A stretch of 7,414 nt of DNA from Gp7-AA10 sp041483175 (GTDB lineage: Bacteria > Acidobacteriota > Thermoanaerobaculia > Gp7-AA8). The notes beneath the pieces were generated by a model. It saw only the letters and a list, made by a program, of their open reading frames with translations, had not been told where the DNA came from and made no database searches. A program made the position numbers and the translations under genes. Positions 1-5,684 of this stretch are shown here, piece after piece; position 1 is the first letter of the stretch; the number at the start of each line of letters is the position of its first letter. The stretch is from positions 1 to 7,414 of the forward strand of contig JBGPFD010000173.1 in NCBI GenBank assembly GCA_041483175.1. Direction: 5' to 3'.

Positions 1-2153
1 AGCATCCAAGACTCTGATACGAGCAGACTTCCGCGTTCAATCCTCACGTCGATGCAGCCGTCGAGATCGGTGCGATACACGCGCACGCCCGCGTCCCGGA
101 GGCGGTCGACGACTTCCCGATGCGGGTGCCCGAAAAGATTGTGCCGGCCGCAGGAGATCAGCGCGATGCGCGGAGACACGAGATCGAGAAACGCCGGCGT
201 GGTGGAGGAACGGCTGCCGTGGTGCGCCACCTTCAGGATGTCCGCCCGCCGAGTGCGGGCGAGCAGACTCTCCTCGGCGTCGCGTTCGATGTCGCCGGTC
301 AGAAGAATGGTGGTCCGGCCGATGGCTGCGCGCAACACGGTCGACGCGTTGTTCTCCGCGGCGTGCTTGAACGTGCGGCCCGCCAGCAGCGCGCGAAAGA
401 AGATGCCGCCGGTGACCAGCGTGTCGCCGTCGCGCACCAGGTGAATTGGAACGCCTCGTGCCGACGCGGCCTCGAGCAACCGCTGTGCGCAGTCGCCGGA
501 GAACCGCCGCGGCGAGATCCACATCTGCCGCACGTCGAGGCGCCTCACGACGTCCGGCAGCCCGCCGCAGTGATCGGGATGAATGTGCGTGAGGAAGAGC
601 GCGTCGAGGCGGCGGACGCCGCGATCGACCAGCAGCGAAACGACATCCGCGTACGAGCAGCCGCCGTCGATCAGAATCGCGTGTTCTGGCGTGCGGAGGA
701 CGATCGCGTCGCCTTGTCCGACGTCGAGCACTGTCAACGTCGGGCGGGTCACGTCGCGGTGCGCCACGATGATCGAGGCAATGCTCGGGATGAGGAAGGC
801 GGCGACCAGCGCGGCGGCGCGTGCGCGGCCGCGAAGGGCGGCAATGGCGATCAGCGCCAGCAGAAGTCCGCAGGCCAGCATCCGCGGGGGCGGCGCGGCG
901 TAGAAGCCCGAGAGCGGTGAGGCGCAATCGTTGATGATCGTGCAGAGCCGATGCAGCAGCCCGATGAGCTGCAGCAGCGGCGCGGCCGGCACAGCGCAAA
1001 CAAACGCCGAGACGATGAGCATCGCGAACACCACGGGCGTCAGCAGCAGCGTGGCGATCGATCCGCCTAACGCGTATTGGTGAAAATGAAAAAGCGTCAG
1101 CGGAGTAACCGCACACTCCGCTCCGGCGGCGTAGGCGATCCAGCGCACCCGCCCCCGCGCCAGCGGCTTCCCGATGAAGAGCAGCGCCCCGGCGCCGGCA
1201 AACGTCAGTTGAAATCCGGCATCGGTGAGGTCGCGCGGCGCGACGATCAGGCGCGCCAGTGCGGCGACGCACCAGAGATTCTCCAGCGTGGTCGGCCGTT
1301 TCAGGATCCGCGAAATCGCGTACAGGCCGATGCCCAGGCTGGCGCGCGACACCGACGCGGTCGGTCCGATGAACATCGGCGCGACGACGGCAAATGCGAG
1401 CAGCGACCAGTCGGACGTGCGCGGCGCGTGGAATGAGCGCAGCAGCAGCGCGATGACGCCGGCAGCGAAGGCGATCTGCAGGCCGGAAAAAACCAGCAGG
1501 TGGTAGGTGCCGCCGCGCTTGTACTGATCGCGGACCTCGTCCGCCAGCCTCTCGCCGCGCCCGAGGGCCAGCGCCTCGACCAGAGCGACTTCGGTCGGAT
1601 GGCTCGTCGCCAGCGGCCGCAGCCGGTTGGCGAATACGCGGTTCCATGCGGCCGGATGAAGTGCCGACAGCGTTCCTTCGTAGGACAACAGACGCGGCGA
1701 TTTGACAGTGACGGTCAGGTCGCCGCGATCGTTTCGTCGGAGAAAGCCCTCGACGCGGATCGACGTCTGCATGGCGATCGGCTTCGGCTCGAATCGCGCG
1801 TAAATCGCCAGTGGCTCGCCGAAACCATTGAATTGCGGAACGCGCAGGACGTACGCATCGCCGCGAAGCATCCAGTCGCGATCGATTGGCGCCTCGATCC
1901 GCACGAAACGGCTGTCGCTGATTTCCGGACGCGGCGCGCGTGACTGCACGAGCGAGGCGGTGATGCCGGCGGCGGCCGCGGCGCAGATCACCGCCGCGCG
2001 CGCACGTTTGCTCGCCGCCAGCAGCAGCACCACCGCGAAGAGGCCTATCGCATCGCGCGGCGAGCCGCCGCAAACGAGCGCGGCGACATAGGCGATCAGC
2101 GGGAGCGCAGCGGGAACATCCCTTCCGCTTCGCTCAGGGCAGACATCCTGCAC
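1..2153 (-). CDS. comEC: ComEC/Rec2-type DNA uptake channel protein, C-terminus cut by window edge
   Basis: This is the inner-membrane channel thought to carry single-stranded DNA into the cytoplasm during natural transformation. The minus frame is open from 2153 to the left edge (717 codons, no stop). From a GTG at 2153 the order is: N-terminal hydrophobic helices; an OB-fold-like soluble segment (residues ~60-170); the competence membrane domain with GGTYHLLVFSGLQ (SGLQ at 223-226); more membrane helices; and a C-terminal metallo-beta-lactamase-like domain with VLDVGQGD (475-482), LIDGG, THIHPDH (HxHxDH at 523-528), AHHGS (HHGS at 644-647) and a late GHPH motif. It probably lacks only a few C-terminal residues. 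The family usually has His where this protein has Gln in SGLQ. The start is uncertain: GTG 2153 overlaps the upstream methyltransferase by 20 nt, has no clear Shine-Dalgarno, and makes the first ~17 residues read through a repeat. No ATG, GTG or TTG follows it until inside the first helix. The family call is secure; active uptake is inferred. Confidence 0.93.
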   Translation of the reverse strand, partial: MQDVCPERSGRDVPAALPLIAYVAALVCGGSPRDAIGLFAVVLLLAASKRARAAVICAAAAAGITASLVQSRAPRPEISDSRFVRIEAPIDRDWMLRGDAYVLRVPQFNGFGEPLAIYARFEPKPIAMQTSIRVEGFLRRNDRGDLTVTVKSPRLLSYEGTLSALHPAAWNRVFANRLRPLATSHPTEVALVEALALGRGERLADEVRDQYKRGGTYHLLVFSGLQIAFAAGVIALLLRSFHAPRTSDWSLLAFAVVAPMFIGPTASVSRASLGIGLYAISRILKRPTTLENLWCVAALARLIVAPRDLTDAGFQLTFAGAGALLFIGKPLARGRVRWIAYAAGAECAVTPLTLFHFHQYALGGSIATLLLTPVVFAMLIVSAFVCAVPAAPLLQLIGLLHRLCTIINDCASPLSGFYAAPPPRMLACGLLLALIAIAALRGRARAAALVAAFLIPSIASIIVAHRDVTRPTLTVLDVGQGDAIVLRTPEHAILIDGGCSYADVVSLLVDRGVRRLDALFLTHIHPDHCGGLPDVVRRLDVRQMWISPRRFSGDCAQRLLEAASARGVPIHLVRDGDTLVTGGIFFRALLAGRTFKHAAENNASTVLRAAIGRTTILLTGDIERDAEESLLARTRRADILKVAHHGSRSSTTPAFLDLVSPRIALISCGRHNLFGHPHREVVDRLRDAGVRVYRTDLDGCIDVRIERGSLLVSESWM
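2103..2145 (-). repeat. Palindromic GAGCG-AGCG repeat, short copy, at the methyltransferase/comEC junction
   Basis: On the minus strand the element starts with TGTC (2145-2142). The arm GAGCGAAGCGG (2135-2125) can pair with CCGCTGCGCTC (2113-2103), leaving one A/G mismatch and an 11-nt loop. The first arm aligns well with the left arm of the larger element at 4501-4605 (shared TGTC, GAGCG, AGCG and AGGGA blocks), so both are probably one family. The methyltransferase stop TGA (2136-2134) is inside it, and the comEC reading frame runs through it. It could act as an RNA hairpin between the two genes. Assignment to a dispersed family rests on only two copies in this window. Confidence 0.6.
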
Positions 2154-3222
2154 GCTCGAACGAGGCGAGCGTTTCCACGTGGTGCGTGTTGGGGAAGAGA
2201 TCGAGGAGGTCGAGCGTGGAGAGGCGCCAACCCGACGCGATCAGCCGGCTCGCGTCGCGTGAAAAGGTTACCGGATCGCAGGAGAGATAACAAATCATCT
2301 CCACGGCGTGTCTGCCGATGGCGTCGATGACGCCGCTCTTCACGCCGGCACGCGGCGGATCGAGAAAGATGAACTCGGCGTCCGGAGGCTCGAACGACTC
2401 GGCCGGCGCGTGGACGACCTGGACGTTTGCCGGAGCGTTTTCCCGCAAGAAACGGACGTGCGAGCCCTCGACAGCAATGACTTTCTCGAACATCTTCGCC
2501 AGCGGAAGGGAAAAGAAGCCGACGCCGGTGAACAGATCGATCGCCAGCCGCTTCTGCCGCACGCGCTCCGCATGGCCGCGCACCAGCCGCAGCAATGTCG
2601 AGAGAAGATGGCGATTCACCTGGAAAAACGACGAGGTGGAGAGGCGGTAAGTGAATTCGTCCACGCGGATCGTCAGTTCGCGTTCATCGGTGATGCGGTG
2701 CCCGTCGATTTCCCACGTCTCCCCTTCCTTCGGATGCAGTGCCGTCTCCATCCCCACCACCTCGCATTCGCGCGCCAGCGGCACCACGCGGTGCGACCCG
2801 ACGGCGTAGAAGCCGACCGCATCTCCATCGCGGTGCAGACGGCTCCGCAGTCGGTAATTGAGCGGCGAGGGGTGGATGGCAATCGGCGGATGCTCGTTGA
2901 TTTTTCCGATGCGCCGCAGCGATTCGGTGAGGATGCGCTGCTTCGCGGCGAGTTGTGCGTCGAGCCGCAGCGCCGTCCAGTCGCAGCCGCCACACTCCCC
3001 GGCGATGGGGCACGGTTCCGCGCGGCGCAGCGCGCTCGGCCGCACGATCCGCAGCAGCTCCCCTCGCGCGAACCCCTTCTTCGCTTCCGTCACCGTCACC
3101 ACGGCGACATCACCCGGAACGATGTTGGTGACAAAGATCGGAAGTCCGTCGACGCGCGCGAGGGCCGCACCTCCGGCGACCAGCTCGCTTGGCTCGATGG
3201 TGATTTCATCGCCTGCACGCAT
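2134..3222 (-). CDS. TrmA/RlmD-family RNA (uracil-C5)-methyltransferase
   Basis: This SAM-dependent enzyme methylates C5 of a uridine in 23S rRNA or tRNA. With the ATG at 3222 it is 362 aa. It begins with a TRAM-like RNA-binding beta-barrel (~1-60). An iron-sulfur motif follows (C71, C77, C80 in CPIAGECGGC, plus C153 in ARECEV), which is typical of RlmD/RumA-like members and absent from E. coli TrmA. Then come FFQVN (199-203), the SAM loop DLFTGVG (229-235), DPPRAG (288-293), the catalytic Cys in LSCDP (C315) and the general-base Glu in HHVETL (E350). All key residues are present. An in-frame ATG at 3270 would add 16 residues, but 3222 begins where the TRAM domain normally starts and lies 8 nt after a -10-like TATGCT. 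The last codons and stop lie in a palindromic repeat shared with the comEC start. The exact target (U1939, U747 or U54) cannot be told from sequence, so no symbol is given. Confidence 0.93.
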   Translation of the reverse strand: MRAGDEITIEPSELVAGGAALARVDGLPIFVTNIVPGDVAVVTVTEAKKGFARGELLRIVRPSALRRAEPCPIAGECGGCDWTALRLDAQLAAKQRILTESLRRIGKINEHPPIAIHPSPLNYRLRSRLHRDGDAVGFYAVGSHRVVPLARECEVVGMETALHPKEGETWEIDGHRITDERELTIRVDEFTYRLSTSSFFQVNRHLLSTLLRLVRGHAERVRQKRLAIDLFTGVGFFSLPLAKMFEKVIAVEGSHVRFLRENAPANVQVVHAPAESFEPPDAEFIFLDPPRAGVKSGVIDAIGRHAVEMICYLSCDPVTFSRDASRLIASGWRLSTLDLLDLFPNTHHVETLASFERAGCLP

Positions 3223-3230
3223 CGGCGCGG

Positions 3231-3236
3231 AGCATA
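3231..3236 (-). promoter_or_regulatory. Putative -10 element of the RNA methyltransferase
   Basis: The minus strand reads TATGCT followed by 8 nt (CCGCGCCG) and then the ATG at 3222. No Shine-Dalgarno lies in between, so transcription would begin at or very near the start codon. The same TATGCT-CC-N(4 or 6)-ATG layout precedes the carbonic anhydrase. No convincing -35 box is visible. This is a pattern inference. Confidence 0.4.
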
Positions 3237-3322
3237 CCCTGCGCATGTTGCAAACGCTGTTGCTGGCCACGATGCATCTTCCGGAAATGTCGGGAGAGGT
3301 GCTGGTGTTCGCGCTCGTCCGG

Positions 3323-3329
3323 TGATAAA
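3323..3329 (+). promoter_or_regulatory. Putative -10 element of sucCD
   Basis: TGATAAA is separated from the sucC ATG by exactly 12 nt (3330-3341, an alternating CG-rich spacer) with no Shine-Dalgarno. The same heptamer occurs with the same 12-nt spacing before the start at 7055. The 119-bp divergent region 3223-3341 holds this site and the leftward TATGCT and no recognisable gene. It does contain a 26-codon open frame (3245-3325) that I do not call. No clear -35 hexamer is visible. Confidence 0.4.
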
Positions 3330-3341
3330 ACGCCGCGCGCG

Positions 3342-4517
3342 ATGAAAGTCCACGAATATCAGGCCAAAGAAATTTTGCGCCGCTACGGCGTGCCGACGCC
3401 GCGCGGCGTCGTAGTCGACAATCCCGAAGACGCGCGCCAGGCGGCGAAGCAGCTCGGCGGGCGGGTGGTGGTCAAGGCGCAGATCCACGCCGGCGGCCGC
3501 GGCAAAGGGGGCGGCGTCAAGCTGGCGAAAGATGCCGACGAGGCCGCCGAGCTGACGAAAAAAATGATCGGCATGAAGCTGGTCACGCACCAGACCGGCC
3601 CCGAAGGGCGCGAGGTGCACAAGGTTCTGATCGAAGAAGCCCTGAACATCGATCGCGAGCTGTACCTCGGCATCACCCTCGATCGCCGCATCGGCATGCC
3701 GGTGATCATGGCCTCGAAGCAGGGCGGCATGGAGATCGAGGAGGTCGCCGCGCGCGATCCGAAAGCGATCCACCGCCAGCCGATCGACGGTGTTCTCGGC
3801 GTGCAGCCTTTTCAGGCGCGCAGCGTCGCCCACGCGCTCGACCTGCATGGCGATTCATACAAGAAGTGCGTCAGCTTCGTGCAGAAGCTCATGACCGCCT
3901 ATCTGGAGACGGACGCTTCGCTGGCGGAGATCAATCCGCTGCTGCTGACGAAGGAAGGCGACGTCCTGGCGCTTGATTGCAAGATGAACTTCGACGACAA
4001 CGCGCTCTTCCGCCACAAGGACATCGTGGAGATGCGCGACCTTCACGAGGAAGATCCTCTGGAGGTGGAAGCCTCGAAGTTCGGACTCAACTACATCAAG
4101 CTGGAAGGCAACGTCGGATGCATGGTCAACGGCGCGGGGCTGGCCATGGCCACCATGGACATCATCAAGCTGGCCGGCGGCGAGCCCGCCAACTTCCTCG
4201 ATGTCGGCGGCGGCGCGAGCGCTGAACAGGTGAAGAACGCTTTTCGTATCATTTTAAGTGACAAAAATGTGAAAGCAATTTTGATCAATATTTTTGGCGG
4301 GATCATGCGCGTCGATCGCATCGCCGAGGGGGTGGTCAGCGCCTCGCGGGAGATCGGGCTGCCGGTTCCGGTGGTCGTCCGGCTCGAAGGAACGAACGTC
4401 CAACTCGGGAGAGAGATCCTCGCGAAATCAGGACTCCCGCTGATCACGGCGGACGCAATGGGCGACGCGGCACAGAAAGTCGTCGCCGCGGCAAGAAAGG
4501 TGTCATCCCGAGCGTAG
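3342..4517 (+). CDS. sucC: Succinyl-CoA synthetase (ADP/GDP-forming), beta subunit
   Basis: This is the nucleotide-binding subunit of succinyl-CoA synthetase, which converts succinyl-CoA and phosphate to succinate and CoA while making ATP or GTP in the TCA cycle. It works as a complex with SucD. It has 391 aa, close to the usual ~388. The N-terminus MKVHEYQAKEIL is canonical and fixes the start. The ATP-grasp domain shows VVVKAQIHAGGRGKGGG (K45, GRGK at 52-55), and the metal ligands fall in AEINP (E196, N198) and D212. The CoA-ligase-type domain shows VNGAGLAMATMD (262-273), FLDVGGGAS, NIFGGI (316-321) and LEGTN (349-352). The final residues VSSRA and the TAG stop (4515-4517) are encoded by an inverted repeat, so the native end has been replaced without losing the fold. 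Residues 301-318 use AT-rich codons unlike the rest of the gene. Nucleotide preference cannot be read with confidence. Confidence 0.98.
   Translation: MKVHEYQAKEILRRYGVPTPRGVVVDNPEDARQAAKQLGGRVVVKAQIHAGGRGKGGGVKLAKDADEAAELTKKMIGMKLVTHQTGPEGREVHKVLIEEALNIDRELYLGITLDRRIGMPVIMASKQGGMEIEEVAARDPKAIHRQPIDGVLGVQPFQARSVAHALDLHGDSYKKCVSFVQKLMTAYLETDASLAEINPLLLTKEGDVLALDCKMNFDDNALFRHKDIVEMRDLHEEDPLEVEASKFGLNYIKLEGNVGCMVNGAGLAMATMDIIKLAGGEPANFLDVGGGASAEQVKNAFRIILSDKNVKAILINIFGGIMRVDRIAEGVVSASREIGLPVPVVVRLEGTNVQLGREILAKSGLPLITADAMGDAAQKVVAAARKVSSRA
4241..4296 (+). other. AT-rich patch inside sucC
   Basis: These 56 bases contain 13 G or C (about 23%), whereas the surrounding gene is well above 60%. They encode residues ~301-318 (FRIILSDKNVKAILINIF), a conserved stretch before the FGG motif. 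Codons switch to TTT, ATT, TTA, TTG, AGT, AAA and AAT, while elsewhere the gene prefers TTC, ATC, CTG/CTC and AAC. The protein remains a normal SucC there, so the oddity is at the nucleotide level. A TTGATCAA palindrome lies within it. The cause is unknown: recombination with a donor, a selected RNA or DNA signal, or chance are all possible. Confidence 0.75.
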
Positions 4518-4605
4518 CGAGGGAACTGGGGGAACGGGCGGCCGCCAAAAGGACATTCGGGCGCCGCCCACTCCCCCAGACCCCTCGCTAACGCTCGGGG
4601 TGACA
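4501..4605 (+). repeat. 105-bp inverted repeat (long hairpin) between sucC and sucD
   Basis: The left arm begins TGTCATCCCGAGCG (4501) and the right arm, read on the opposite strand from 4605, begins TGTCACCCCGAGCG. Similarity continues through AGCGAGGG, CTGGGGG and GGGCGGC (4536-4542 pairing with 4563-4569). The result is a stem of roughly 45 bp with few mismatches, one bulge, and a ~13-nt loop near 4547-4559. Several differences between the arms would be tolerated as G-U pairs in RNA. The sucC stop TAG (4515-4517) sits in the left arm and the sucD Shine-Dalgarno starts at the foot of the right arm. It looks like a dispersed REP/MITE-like palindrome, but no transposase is present and no target duplication is evident. 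Confidence 0.9.
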
Positions 4606-4609
4606 GGAG
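4605..4609 (+). promoter_or_regulatory. Ribosome binding site of sucD
   Basis: AGGAG lies 4 nt before the ATG at 4614 and starts on the last base of the inverted repeat. It is the only clear Shine-Dalgarno ahead of a start codon in the window, and it fits a second gene that must be initiated internally. If the hairpin forms up to its base, it would stack directly on this site and could influence access by ribosomes. Confidence 0.8.
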
Positions 4610-4613
4610 AAAC

Positions 4614-5492
4614 ATGGCGATCTGGGCGGACAAGAGCACACGCGTCATCGTGCAGGGCATCACCGGGCGCGAAGGAACCTTTCACGCCATCCAATGCCGC
4701 GACTACGGAACGACCGTCGTCGGCGGCGTCACTCCGGGAAAAGGCGGCACGACCCACGAAGGCTTCGCCGTGTTCAACACCGTCGCCGAGGCTCGCGAGA
4801 AGGAAGGAGCGAACTGCTCGCTCATCTTTGTCCCGCCGCCTTTCGCCGCCGACGCCATCATGGAGTCGGCCGAGGCGGGAATCGCGCTGATCGTCTGCAT
4901 CACCGAAGGCATCCCGGTGAACGACATGATCCGAGCGCACGATTTTCTGAAAAAGTACGGCCGGGGGTCGCGGCTGATCGGACCAAACTGTCCCGGCATC
5001 ATCACCCCGGGGCAGGCGAAGATCGGCATCATGCCGGGGCACATCCACAAACCGGGACCGATCGGCATCGTCTCGCGATCGGGAACGCTCACCTACGAAG
5101 CCGTCGGGCAGCTGACCACGCAGGGCATCGGACAGTCGACCGCGGTGGGCATCGGCGGCGATCCGCTTCCGGGAACGAACTTCATCGACTGTCTCGCGGC
5201 ATTCGAAAGAGATCCCGCGACCGAGGCCATCATCATGATCGGCGAAATCGGAGGGACCGCTGAGGAAGACGCGGCGGCGTTCGTCAAGGCCAACGTGAAG
5301 AAGCCCGTGGTGGCCTTCATCGCCGGTCAGACCGCGCCGCCGGGACGGCGCATGGGCCACGCCGGGGCGATCATCAGCGGGGGAACGGGGACGGCGGCGG
5401 AGAAAATGGCCGCGCTGCAGCGCGCCGGAATTCACGTCGTGAAATCGCCCGCCGACATGGGGAAGAAAGTTCGGGAAGTGGTGAACAGTTGA
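4614..5492 (+). CDS. sucD: Succinyl-CoA synthetase, alpha subunit
   Basis: This subunit binds CoA and carries the phosphohistidine of succinyl-CoA synthetase; it is the partner of SucC. At 292 aa it matches the usual ~290. The CoA-binding Rossmann domain shows VIVQGITGREGTFHA (11-25) and GGVTPGKGG. The ligase half shows IGPNCPG (122-128), SRSGTLTYEA (154-163), GIGGDPLPGTNF (179-190), GEIGG (210-214) and the active His in MGHAGAIISGGTGTA (H249, equivalent to His246 of E. coli). All expected motifs are present. The start is fixed by AGGAG at 4605 and the normal N-terminus MAIWADKSTRVIVQG. About 96 nt separate it from sucC, whereas sucC and sucD usually abut or overlap; the extra length is the inverted repeat. 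The TGA stop (5490-5492) is formed by the first unit of a heptanucleotide array. Confidence 0.98.
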   Translation: MAIWADKSTRVIVQGITGREGTFHAIQCRDYGTTVVGGVTPGKGGTTHEGFAVFNTVAEAREKEGANCSLIFVPPPFAADAIMESAEAGIALIVCITEGIPVNDMIRAHDFLKKYGRGSRLIGPNCPGIITPGQAKIGIMPGHIHKPGPIGIVSRSGTLTYEAVGQLTTQGIGQSTAVGIGGDPLPGTNFIDCLAAFERDPATEAIIMIGEIGGTAEEDAAAFVKANVKKPVVAFIAGQTAPPGRRMGHAGAIISGGTGTAAEKMAALQRAGIHVVKSPADMGKKVREVVNS

Positions 5493-5514
5493 CAGTTAAC
5501 GGTTAACAGTTAAC
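5487..5514 (+). repeat. Heptanucleotide array at the 3' end of sucD
   Basis: Four perfect-phase 7-bp units fit the consensus RGTTRAC and are followed by AGGG (5515-5518). Unit 1 is AGTTGAC, unit 3 is GGTTAAC, and units 2 and 4 are AGTTAAC. Unit 1 supplies the sucD stop. Because 7 is not a multiple of 3, the stops at 5490, 5497, 5504 and 5511 fall in all three forward frames. The reverse strand also has TAA in units 2-4, again covering three frames. Each GTTAAC is itself a palindrome. A degenerate extra unit (GGTGAAC) may precede the array at 5480. Confidence 0.85.
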
Positions 5515-5535
5515 AGGGCGAACGCCCAACTGTTA
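5511..5535 (+). terminator. Candidate hairpin downstream of sucD
   Basis: TAACAG (5511-5516) can pair with CTGTTA (5530-5535). Inside it GGC (5517-5519) pairs with GCC (5524-5526) around a GAAC loop, leaving CAA bulged. An alternative core is GGGCG/CGCCC (5516-5527). No U-run follows, so it is not a classical intrinsic terminator. Its place just after the last gene of the operon and before a convergent gene makes a transcript-end role plausible. Confidence 0.35.
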
Positions 5536-5656
5536 GCCGGAACTCGGAACGTGATGACGAGAAGATTCAACAGCATCCCTTTGCGCTCGTAATCGCCGCA
5601 TACTTTCGACGTCAGCGACGGCAAGATTCTTCCGGCCGGCCTGAGTTGCCGACCCT
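5515..5656. other. Non-coding spacer between the two convergent heptad arrays
   Basis: These ~140 bases separate sucD from the convergent dehydrogenase. Besides the hairpin at 5511-5535 they contain CGGCAA (5619-5624) complementary to TTGCCG (5646-5651), enclosing a CCGGCCGG palindrome at 5632-5639. A 22-codon minus-strand open frame (5601 to 5533) has no support as a gene. I recognise no promoter, RNA gene or protein remnant. Bounded by oppositely oriented heptad arrays, the whole 5487-5684 block could be a small mobile or structured element. Confidence 0.45.
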
Positions 5657-5684
5657 GTTAACCGTCAACTGTTAACTGTTAACT
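5657..5684 (-). repeat. Heptanucleotide array at the 3' end of the short-chain dehydrogenase
   Basis: Read on the minus strand from 5684, four RGTTRAC units occur in phase and end in AGGG (5656-5653), as in the array after sucD but in opposite orientation. The order differs: here unit 3 is AGTTGAC and unit 4 is GGTTAAC. Unit 1 supplies the dehydrogenase stop TAA (5681-5679). Further stops at 5674, 5667 and 5660 place a stop in every frame of the gene's own strand. On the opposite strand only two of three frames are stopped, because the third unit reads GTCAACT. The two arrays match at about 28 of 32 positions, counting AGGG. Confidence 0.85.

Noticed and set aside
37..2073. 678-codon minus-strand open frame opposite the real comEC frame
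   Set aside because: Arg/Ala/Pro-rich shadow in high-GC DNA. The neighbouring frame encodes all ComEC motifs and is open over the whole interval.
3223..3270. Upstream start of the RNA methyltransferase at 3270
   Set aside because: The extra 16 residues precede the usual start of the TRAM domain, and the TATGCT box lies between the two starts.
3245..3325. 26-codon plus-strand open frame (MLQTLLLATMHL...) ending in TGA-TAA just before sucC
   Set aside because: No ribosome binding site or homology. A leader peptide is possible but unsupported, and its stop codons coincide with the proposed promoter heptamer.
2308..3345. Long plus-strand open frame antisense to the RNA methyltransferase
   Set aside because: The opposite strand carries a complete set of methyltransferase motifs; this frame has no recognisable domain.
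4503..5435. 310-codon minus-strand open frame antisense to sucD
   Set aside because: Compositional shadow; sucD on the other strand is complete and canonical.
5533..5601. 22-codon minus-strand open frame in the convergent spacer
   Set aside because: Too short, no ribosome binding site, no recognisable product.
5487..5684. CRISPR-like array
   Set aside because: The repeat unit is 7 bp with no spacers and there are no cas genes; it is a short tandem repeat.
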